8,641 nucleotides of DNA, taken from Lachnospiraceae bacterium UBA7480. Its GTDB lineage: Bacteria > Bacillota > Clostridia > Lachnospirales > Lachnospiraceae. The notes beneath the pieces were generated by a model, which saw only the letters and a list, made by a program, of their open reading frames with translations, did not search any database and was not told the origin of the DNA. The stretch is taken from the NCBI GenBank assembly GCA_002479655.1, contig DLOQ01000086.1, forward strand, positions 27,768 to 36,408, read 5' to 3'. Shown here in pieces: positions 1 through 5,426 of this stretch. Made by a program: the position numbers and the translations under genes. Position 1 is the first letter of the stretch. The number at the start of each line of letters is the position of its first letter.

Positions 1-648
1 TTATGTCTCCAGGAAATCAAATAATTCTGCATTTCCTACTATCAGCTTAAAATTCAATATTTCCTCCGCAAGCGAAGCAGTCAGTTGATCCCTGTGAATA
101 TCCGTCGTCAATAAGATGGTCGTCTTATCTTCGCAGTATACCGTAACGCAGTCATCCGCAAAAGCAAGGTAATAATATTCCATCACTTTATTGTGATATG
201 ACTTTTCTATGGTTACACAGCCTGCCGAGAAGGCAGTCAGTTCTATCCGATAAAGTCCCTTTTCGATATCAAGGCTGTCCGGTCCGGAACAATAAGACTC
301 CAGCAGTTCGTCCAGATCGCTTCGGCGTCTGCCGATCATTTCTTCCGGAAGCGCTGACTCAGATTGCCTGCATAGTCCGCCGGGATAATTTTCGATGATG
401 ACCAATTTCGTATCGGCAGTAGTCATATCTGTTGTGTCTGCCGCAACCGTGATATCATCCTGATCTTCCGGCATCCCTGCTGATTCCGGCTGCAAAGCGT
501 CTGCTGTCCCTTTGTCTGCAAGAGTCTGTCCGCCGGAATATTCTACATACGGTACATCGCGTTCTTCATACCGGTATAACAGGAAGCAAAGCACAAACAT
601 AGCAATGACCATAACACAGATCAAGCTGATCCTATAAACCTTTGACAT
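1..648 (-). CDS. Single-pass membrane protein with BofC-like C-terminal region (hypothetical)
   Basis: The protein has 215 residues when started at the ATG at 648-646. That start is preceded by AAGGAAG at a 7-base spacing, whereas the two upstream in-frame ATGs (666 and 696) have no good ribosome-binding site. Residues about 4-26 form one hydrophobic helix after a short basic N-terminus, so the rest should lie outside the membrane. A low-complexity Asp/Thr/Ala/Glu-rich linker of about 70 residues follows. The last 65 or so residues (YYYLAFADDCVTVYCEDKTT onward) resemble the BofC C-terminal-like domain seen in many Lachnospiraceae anchored proteins: a tyrosine-rich strand pair, then a helix and a final acidic-aromatic segment ending FDFLET. 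BofC in Bacillus controls sporulation signalling, but no such role can be inferred here. It is the last gene of the minus-strand operon in this window, 74 bp after the HD gene. The domain match is from memory of the family and is moderate; the membrane topology is clear. Confidence 0.72.
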   Translation of the reverse strand: MSKVYRISLICVMVIAMFVLCFLLYRYEERDVPYVEYSGGQTLADKGTADALQPESAGMPEDQDDITVAADTTDMTTADTKLVIIENYPGGLCRQSESALPEEMIGRRRSDLDELLESYCSGPDSLDIEKGLYRIELTAFSAGCVTIEKSYHNKVMEYYYLAFADDCVTVYCEDKTTILLTTDIHRDQLTASLAEEILNFKLIVGNAELFDFLET

Positions 649-722
649 AATCAAACTTCCTTTCATGGCTGGAGAGTTCTTCCAGCTTTCTGTCATTTTC
701 TTATAGTATCAGCTCAAAAAAT

Positions 723-1157
723 TTATTTATTCAGTAATATCTCTTTTGCTTTCATATATTTTTCCATACGTTTTCTGCGCTTTTCCTCCGTCTCCTGCCC
801 CACGCCTCTGGTCTCATCCATATTGTGCGTCAGATCGGCAAGCTTGACCTGACGCGCGATGGGATCGTCCTTTAAACGTTCGATATATTCCAGATAAGGC
901 GTTTTCGGATCATGCGTCAAAAGCCGTACCGCGCGGGCGATCTCGGCAGGAAATTCCTGTTCAATGACCTCAATGCCAATATCCGTATCTTCCACCACAT
1001 CATGAAGCGCCGCCGCACAGACTGAATACTCATCCTGCATCTGTTCCGCAAGATGATAAGGATGAAAGATATAAGGAAGTCCCCCTTTATCAAGCTGTCC
1101 CTCATGCGCCTGAAATGCCATATTGATGGCTTTGATCGTTAATGGTGTATAGATCAT
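723..1157 (-). CDS. Small HD-domain protein, probable (p)ppGpp hydrolase (SpoT/MESH1-like small alarmone hydrolase)
   Basis: At 144 residues this is only an HD hydrolase domain, without the synthetase, TGS or ACT parts of Rel/SpoT. Motifs match the SpoT/MESH1 hydrolase fold: A17-H18 in the first helix, H32 in FHPYHLAEQM, H52-D53 followed by E56-D57 in LHDVVEDT, and D108 with N112 in KLADLTHNMD. In MESH1 the Mn ion is held by His, His-Asp and a late Asp, and the Glu-Asp pair after HD activates water; all are present here. The expected reaction is removal of the 3'-pyrophosphate from (p)ppGpp in the cytoplasm. MESH1-type enzymes can also act on NADPH, and other HD phosphohydrolases cannot be excluded. 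The start has GGAGG four bases upstream and lies 17 bp after the flippase stop, so co-transcription is likely. The gap between H32 and the HD pair is about six residues shorter than in MESH1. Confidence 0.85.
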   Translation of the reverse strand: MIYTPLTIKAINMAFQAHEGQLDKGGLPYIFHPYHLAEQMQDEYSVCAAALHDVVEDTDIGIEVIEQEFPAEIARAVRLLTHDPKTPYLEYIERLKDDPIARQVKLADLTHNMDETRGVGQETEEKRRKRMEKYMKAKEILLNK

Positions 1158-1174
1158 AGTTCCTCCATGTCGTC

Positions 1175-2833
1175 TTAAGGAAATATCCCAAACAGTTTGC
1201 CAAGCTTAAGCAGCAGACTTCCGAACGGGAACGCGGAAACGGAATATGCGCCGATGACATCAAACTTAGCCAGTGCAATAAAATATACCGGAAAAGAAAG
1301 CAGCGCGGTTATGATGACATTGACGATCGGCGGAAGAAACAATCCGAATAAAAGTGACAAAAGAATCATCACCACCATTGCGATCATGCCGGATGCTGCC
1401 GGGAAATACAGCAGTTTCCTGATATTCATACGCCCTCTCACTGCATGTTGCAGAAATACGATTCCCAAAAGGGTATATACCAAACCAAATACGATGACGG
1501 AAAGCATGATCCCATAAACACCCATAGACAAACGGTTTACTGTGATATAAGCGGTAATGCCGTTTGCTGCAAGTGCAAGAATACCCGTCAGCAGGGCAGC
1601 AATAGACATATTGATTGCCGGAAGAACAACAAGCAGCGTCACCACCATGGCAAGCAGTACCATTGCGATACATCCCATACGGAGCAGGCGTACTGCCAGC
1701 GCAGATTCCACAAGGAAAAATCCGGCAATGATCTTATCTGCCATAATAAGCGTAAGCGCCATAAAAAATAATGATATGATCATATTGTCGCGTATAATAC
1801 CATGGATCTTAATGCGTACTTCATGAAGATCATTACTGTGATATCCGATAGACAGTCTCTTTCTTTCGGCGGCTGTAAGCGTCAGCACGATCAGCAGCGG
1901 AAGGAGCAGGACGCCTCTGTATATTCCCGCATATGCGCCCCATTGATAGGTCAGCATAATCGTTTCTCCGTGAAGTTCTCCGATTCTGAAAAAGATGGTC
2001 TGATCAATAATCGGGAAAAGAAGCGCCACAAAATAACTGCCTGCCGTGGGCAGCACCTGCATAACAAGCTGGATGACGATATCTACGGTATCCATCCTTC
2101 GTTTTGCAGTATCTCTCTTTAACAGTTTTCTGAAATAATTTCCATACAACCGATACATGATTATCATCAGAATACATGCCACTGCAGCGCCGACAGATAC
2201 CCCGATGGCCGCTCCTGCGGCGCCATACGCATAACGCGTTTCCTGTGTTCCGAGCACATTGGAGGCTTTTATCCCCCGCATCATAAAGATGCCTGAAAAG
2301 AAAGCCGCGGCAATCGCCATTGCCAGCCGTCCGGTCAGCGTTGATGTCAATAGCGGAAATGAACCTCCCATGCCTTCAAAATATCCGTTAAACGTGCAGG
2401 AAATACTGTAAAACAATATTGAGCAGCTTAATATGATCAGCGTCAGATAACTTTTCGGACCGATCAATACAGACCGGCATAACGAATCCGCAAAAATATA
2501 TATCAGCAGGATGGTTGCGATACTGTATAAAATAGAGATCAATAACCCTGCATTCAATATACTTTTTGCATGCCGGTATTGCTGCTGTTCCACTCTTTTA
2601 TAAACAAGGGAAGCAATTACCGACTTCAATGTATAAGGCAGCGACACCATCAGGCTCAGAACCAGATCAGCTGCCGTAAAAAAATATGCCGAACCACGCA
2701 GCCCGTTTTGGGATACGATCACTGTCCATGTCCATGAAGCAAGCAGAATGATCATTAAGATCACTGACGGAATCACCAGTTCCTCCGAAGGATAATTGTC
2801 CTGAATTTTTTCTACTCGTTTTCTTTTACCCAT
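1175..2833 (-). CDS. MOP-superfamily lipid/polysaccharide flippase (SpoVB/PST-like membrane protein)
   Basis: The 552-residue protein has about 14 hydrophobic helices after a basic N-terminus (MGKRKR), the topology of the oligosaccharide/peptidoglycan-lipid exporters in the MATE/MVF/PST group. Helices run roughly from residue 20 to the end. Residues 148-154 (FNGYFEG) match the loop after helix 4 that reads GYFQG or similar in SpoVB and relatives, and it is followed by the expected Pro. The family moves undecaprenyl-linked sugar precursors across the cytoplasmic membrane; the substrate cannot be read from sequence. The opening helix is less like typical SpoVB, where a GA-rich helix begins at the N-terminus, so the protein is a divergent member. 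The start has AAAGGAC seven bases upstream. The gene begins 53 bp after ybeY and ends 17 bp before the HD gene. A sporulation role is possible but not shown. Confidence 0.8.
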   Translation of the reverse strand: MGKRKRVEKIQDNYPSEELVIPSVILMIILLASWTWTVIVSQNGLRGSAYFFTAADLVLSLMVSLPYTLKSVIASLVYKRVEQQQYRHAKSILNAGLLISILYSIATILLIYIFADSLCRSVLIGPKSYLTLIILSCSILFYSISCTFNGYFEGMGGSFPLLTSTLTGRLAMAIAAAFFSGIFMMRGIKASNVLGTQETRYAYGAAGAAIGVSVGAAVACILMIIMYRLYGNYFRKLLKRDTAKRRMDTVDIVIQLVMQVLPTAGSYFVALLFPIIDQTIFFRIGELHGETIMLTYQWGAYAGIYRGVLLLPLLIVLTLTAAERKRLSIGYHSNDLHEVRIKIHGIIRDNMIISLFFMALTLIMADKIIAGFFLVESALAVRLLRMGCIAMVLLAMVVTLLVVLPAINMSIAALLTGILALAANGITAYITVNRLSMGVYGIMLSVIVFGLVYTLLGIVFLQHAVRGRMNIRKLLYFPAASGMIAMVVMILLSLLFGLFLPPIVNVIITALLSFPVYFIALAKFDVIGAYSVSAFPFGSLLLKLGKLFGIFP

Positions 2834-2886
2834 ATAACTTGTCCTTTCTCTGTCCGAAAGTCTCCGTACTTTTTATTTTATCTTGC

Positions 2887-3402
2887 TTACGCATCCTGCT
2901 CTCTTGTGATGGAAAGCCGCTTCAATATCATTCGCTGCACCTCTTCCATCCTAAGCCGCTGCGCTTCTTCCATGTGGTCATACCCCAAAAGATGCAGCAT
3001 ACTGTGCGTCAGTAAAAATGCATATTCCCGTAAAATACTATGCCCATACTGCTCTGCCTGCTCCACCATCCTTTTGTGGCAGATCATGATTTCCCCTAAG
3101 ATCAATTCTTCAGTGTCAGGATCAAAATAAGCATAATGTTTCCCATCTTCCTCAAGAATCGAAAAATCCGCTTCTTTTGCAAAGGGAATATTAGGAAAAG
3201 ATAGTACATCCGTAATCTTATCCATGCCGCGCGTCTCATGATTGGCGTTTTGTATCGTCTCTTCATTAACAAGATAAACAGAGACACATACCTCATATGG
3301 GCAATGGAAAAATGCCAGCGCTGCATTGATTACATCTCTTGCAGTTGCTTCATAATCCGGCAAAACATCTTCCGTTGTTTCTTTTTCAAAATATAATGTC
3401 AT
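2887..3402 (-). CDS. ybeY: Endoribonuclease YbeY (rRNA maturation factor)
   Basis: At 171 residues the length is normal for this UPF0054 metalloprotein. The zinc site is intact: H133, H137 and H143 in HSMLHLLGYDH. R58 in the stretch NHETRGMDKITDVLSFP corresponds to the conserved catalytic-pocket arginine, and LGEIMIC (102-108) is the conserved central strand. YbeY is a single-strand-specific endoribonuclease involved in 16S rRNA 3'-end processing and 70S ribosome quality control; it acts in the cytoplasm on ribosomes. The start has AGGAG ten bases upstream. The gene follows phoH with a 63-bp gap, the conserved PhoH-YbeY pairing. In Bacillus pgpH lies between these two genes and dgkA and era come after, whereas here ybeY is followed by a flippase. 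Identification is secure. Confidence 0.97.
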   Translation of the reverse strand: MTLYFEKETTEDVLPDYEATARDVINAALAFFHCPYEVCVSVYLVNEETIQNANHETRGMDKITDVLSFPNIPFAKEADFSILEEDGKHYAYFDPDTEELILGEIMICHKRMVEQAEQYGHSILREYAFLLTHSMLHLLGYDHMEEAQRLRMEEVQRMILKRLSITREQDA

Positions 3403-3465
3403 GTCGGTTGTTCTCCTGTCTTAAGGAATGTCATTGTTCAATATCATAGTTCTTTATTAACGCAG

Positions 3466-4455
3466 CTATTTTGATTTTTTCGGCAGTCTTGGCTGCTTTG
3501 CTTGCTCGTATTTTTCATATGCCTGTACGATCTTCATAACCAGTGGATGTCTCACAACATCCTTGCTGGTCAGCGTACAAAAGGAGATCCCCTCTACTTT
3601 GGAAAGCACCCTGCACGCCTCATCAAGACCGGAAACAGTTCCCTGAGATAAGTCCTTCTGAGTCCGGTCTCCGGTAATGACCGCTTTGGAGCCAAAACCA
3701 ATCCTCGTTAAAAACATCTTCATCTGCGCCGGCGTCGTATTCTGCGCTTCGTCTAAAATGATAAAGGCATTATCCAGCGTCCTGCCTCTCATATATGCCA
3801 ATGGTGCCACTTCGATCAGTCCTTTTTCCATATTTCTGCTAAATGCCTCCGCGCCCATGATCTGATAAAGCGCGTCATATAACGGACGGAGATACGGATC
3901 CACTTTACTCTGCAGATCCCCCGGTAAGAATCCCAGCTTTTCTCCCGCTTCGATCGCCGGTCTTGTCAGGATGATACGGCTGACCTCTTCCCGTTTAAAT
4001 GCAGTGATCGCCATTGCCATGGCAAGATATGTTTTTCCCGTTCCGGCAGGGCCTGTCCCAAATACGATCATATCATTACGAATGGCTTCCACATATTTCA
4101 TCTGCCCTTCCGTTTTGGGTTTTACCGCCTTACCGTTCATCGTATGGCAGATAACATCCTCCTCCAGCGCCAGCAGGACGTCCTCCTTATCTTCCTTCGC
4201 CATCTCAATGCCATACTCCACCTTATGCGCCTCCAGCGAATCAGCATTTTTAGAGATTTCTATCAGATCTAAAATCAAAGACCTTGCCTTGCGTATCGAA
4301 GACGGTTCCCCATAGATCTGCAATGCGCCGTCGCGGTTGATCACCTCTACCGAAAGCTCCCTCTCCATCTTATTGATATATCGGTCACATTCACCAAAGA
4401 TCAGACGCATGGCATCGCTGTCAATATTAAGTTGCTCTTTATGATCATGGTTCAT
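3466..4455 (-). CDS. phoH: PhoH-family ATPase (PhoH/PhoL)
   Basis: The 329-residue protein is the usual length for the chromosomal PhoH-like family. Residues about 10-70 form the N-terminal KH-like region. The ATPase core follows, with Walker A GPAGTGK (135-141, then T142), Walker B FIILDEAQN (231-239, D235-E236) and the sensor-like VITGDRTQKDL (259-269). LTRPAIEAGEKLGFLPGD (163-180) is the family signature after the first strand. PhoH proteins are cytoplasmic, with RNA-linked ATPase or helicase-like activity predicted from their partnership with YbeY; the exact cellular role is poorly settled. The start is fixed by GGGGGAT about six bases upstream. Its leader, 4456-4738, is unusual and rich in inverted repeats. 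No clear promoter of its own was found, so it may depend on the promoter upstream of the DUF402 gene or on one hidden in that leader. Confidence 0.96.
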   Translation of the reverse strand: MNHDHKEQLNIDSDAMRLIFGECDRYINKMERELSVEVINRDGALQIYGEPSSIRKARSLILDLIEISKNADSLEAHKVEYGIEMAKEDKEDVLLALEEDVICHTMNGKAVKPKTEGQMKYVEAIRNDMIVFGTGPAGTGKTYLAMAMAITAFKREEVSRIILTRPAIEAGEKLGFLPGDLQSKVDPYLRPLYDALYQIMGAEAFSRNMEKGLIEVAPLAYMRGRTLDNAFIILDEAQNTTPAQMKMFLTRIGFGSKAVITGDRTQKDLSQGTVSGLDEACRVLSKVEGISFCTLTSKDVVRHPLVMKIVQAYEKYEQAKQPRLPKKSK

Positions 4456-4468
4456 ACTGATCCCCCGT

Positions 4469-4699
4469 ATCGCAGGCGCACTATTGAAAGACGGCGCTTT
4501 TCACACTAATAACCATGCCTTTCCACAGCCTGCGATTTGGGCCGCAGGCACAAATTCGTAAAACGAATTTATTCGTTTTGAAAAACTCTTTGATTTTTCA
4601 ACCTAATCCTCCATGTCAGAGCAGTTTTGCTGCGACTTAAATAGCGATGAAAAACGCGCTTCAAAAGCAAACTTGTTTGCCTTGGGTTTTTCGGTGTGA
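4469..4699 (-). repeat. Intergenic multi-hairpin element with arms shared between alternative stems
   Basis: This stretch fills most of the 283-bp gap between the DUF402 gene and phoH and holds no convincing gene. Perfect inverted repeats (plus coordinates) are: 4469-4477 with 4528-4536 (9 bp); 4528-4534 with 4543-4549 (7 bp); 4552-4559 with 4563-4570 (8 bp, 3-base loop); 4560-4568 with 4571-4579 (9 bp); 4578-4585 with 4594-4601 (8 bp); 4621-4624 with 4630-4633 (4 bp); 4667-4672 with 4675-4680 (6 bp); 4649-4655 with 4686-4692 (7 bp); and outermost 4501-4506 with 4694-4699 (6 bp). Several share an arm, so they cannot form together. It may be a dispersed palindromic repeat or a structured leader of phoH. 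Only one copy is present here, so repetition in the genome is inferred. Confidence 0.6.
4569..4601 (-). other. Tiny TTG-started reading frame inside the hairpin element (possible leader peptide)
   Basis: A TTG codon at 4601-4599 is preceded by GGAGG at an ideal six-base spacing. It opens a ten-residue frame, MKNQRVFQNE if the TTG is read as Met, ending in TAA. Beyond that stop the same frame stays open for another 20 codons to a TAG at 4508-4506. The start codon lies inside the 8-bp stem 4578-4585/4594-4601, so folding would hide it. A separate frame with no stop for 32 codons and no early start codon (4701-4603) ends two bases upstream of this TTG. This could be a leader peptide, a decayed gene or chance. 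No function is assigned. Confidence 0.2.
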
Positions 4700-4738
4700 G
4701 ACTATGTTCATGGTATCCTTATTAACATATAAAGTGGT

Positions 4739-5242
4739 TCAGTTTTCCTGCTCGGAGATATAATGAGTTAATGTTTCAAACTGTCCGTTATAGATGATCT
4801 GCAGCAGCTTATCTAACTGCGTCAGGGAACGCTTTAGCTGATCCAAAGAAATCTTCTGCTCATTCAGGCAGATCACCATTTCATCAATATCCACCACTTT
4901 GACAAAGCCGTCCGGGTAGATCAGGACATCCGCGAGAAGATCTGTCACGATCAGGCGGTTATCCTCTTTCTGATATTCATAATCTACGATATCACAGTAC
5001 CAGTAAAGCAGTGAATTGTCTTCCTGATAGAACTTGCTGACCTTGCAGCCTTCCTTCAGAAAATAACAGGAATAGCCATGGTGCAGGTCTTTTTTGGGCT
5101 TTAGGGCATTCCATTTGGTCACAATGACATCTTCGTTACAGGCAAGGATGATGTCGTCTTTTAACAGGACACATTCTTCCGGTATCAGACGCTTGCGGTA
5201 TAGTATCGGATATGGCTTAAAGGCGGATGGCTGCTGCTCCAT
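4739..5242 (-). CDS. DUF402 family protein, probable nucleoside di/triphosphatase
   Basis: The protein has 167 residues, and its central part has the DUF402 pattern: a Tyr-Trp-Tyr strand with WYCDIVDYEY (81-90), then DLLADVLIYPDG (101-112), then the acidic VVDIDEM (117-122). In characterised relatives, such as the Staphylococcus nucleoside di/triphosphatase and FomD, conserved aromatic and acidic residues at these places bind divalent metal and phosphate; here D84, D101, D105, D118, D120 and E121 are candidates. The likely activity is hydrolysis of nucleoside di- or triphosphates in the cytoplasm; the substrate is unknown. A helical C-terminal tail (131-167) completes the family fold. The start has GGAGGAA four bases upstream and sits about 36 bases below a good promoter. 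It is divergent from the channel gene and lies 283 bp upstream of phoH on the same strand, with the hairpin element between. Confidence 0.85.
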   Translation of the reverse strand: MEQQPSAFKPYPILYRKRLIPEECVLLKDDIILACNEDVIVTKWNALKPKKDLHHGYSCYFLKEGCKVSKFYQEDNSLLYWYCDIVDYEYQKEDNRLIVTDLLADVLIYPDGFVKVVDIDEMVICLNEQKISLDQLKRSLTQLDKLLQIIYNGQFETLTHYISEQEN

Positions 5243-5270
5243 GAACTTCCTCCGTGAGAAATGTTTTATA

Positions 5271-5299
5271 TAAGTAATACTATTAATATAAGTATCTTA
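5271..5299. promoter_or_regulatory. AT-rich imperfect inverted repeat over the minus-strand -10 box (operator candidate)
   Basis: Left arm TAAGTAATACT (5271-5281) and right arm AGTATCTTA (5291-5299) are complementary apart from two unpaired bases in the left arm. The -10 box of the DUF402 promoter lies between and partly beside the arms. A dimeric repressor bound here could block that promoter. The base composition is very AT-rich, so chance symmetry is a real alternative, and no regulator gene is adjacent. Confidence 0.3.
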
Positions 5300-5313
5300 T
5301 GATATTCTGTCAA
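5285..5313 (-). promoter_or_regulatory. Sigma-70/SigA-type promoter for the DUF402 gene
   Basis: On the minus strand a perfect -35 TTGACA (5313-5308) is followed, after exactly 17 bases, by TATATT (5290-5285), five of six matches to the consensus -10. Transcription would start near 5278, giving a leader of about 36 bases before the ATG at 5242. It may also drive phoH and downstream genes if transcripts read through the 283-bp gap. Confidence 0.75.
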
Positions 5314-5359
5314 CTGTTTTTTGCGTTTCGATAGCTTCCCCCGCGGCTCATTTTGCTAG

Positions 5360-5388
5360 TGGAAAAAAGAGAACAACTATGCTATAAT
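5360..5388 (+). promoter_or_regulatory. Extended -10 promoter for the channel gene
   Basis: A perfect TATAAT (5383-5388) is preceded by TGC, giving an extended -10 motif (TGnTATAAT). Seventeen bases upstream is TGGAAA (5360-5365), a weak -35 with four matches of six; an extended -10 often compensates for this. The transcript would begin near 5395 and reach AAGGAG (5411-5416) just before the ATG at 5427. Confidence 0.72.
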
Positions 5389-5426
5389 CTTTTCGGTAAA
5401 ATTTATAACAAAGGAGACAGTGTGTT

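Noticed and set aside
649..696. Longer N-terminus for the BofC-like protein using the ATG at 696 or 666.
   Set aside because: Neither has a well-spaced ribosome-binding site, while the ATG at 648 does and places the membrane helix right at the N-terminus.
1197..2122. Several plus-strand and alternate-frame open stretches over the flippase gene.
   Set aside because: They are antisense or shifted frames of a clear 14-helix membrane protein, lack ribosome-binding sites and show no recognisable domain.
4658..4680. Possible rho-independent terminator for the DUF402 gene: on the minus strand, stem GCAAA/TTTGC followed by TTTT.
   Set aside because: The stem has only five or six weak pairs with a tiny loop and four T, and it is embedded in the larger multi-hairpin element, so it cannot be called a terminator with confidence.
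4456..4738. Known riboswitch or T-box in the phoH leader.
   Set aside because: No conserved riboswitch core or T-box motif was recognised; the stems are simple palindromes.
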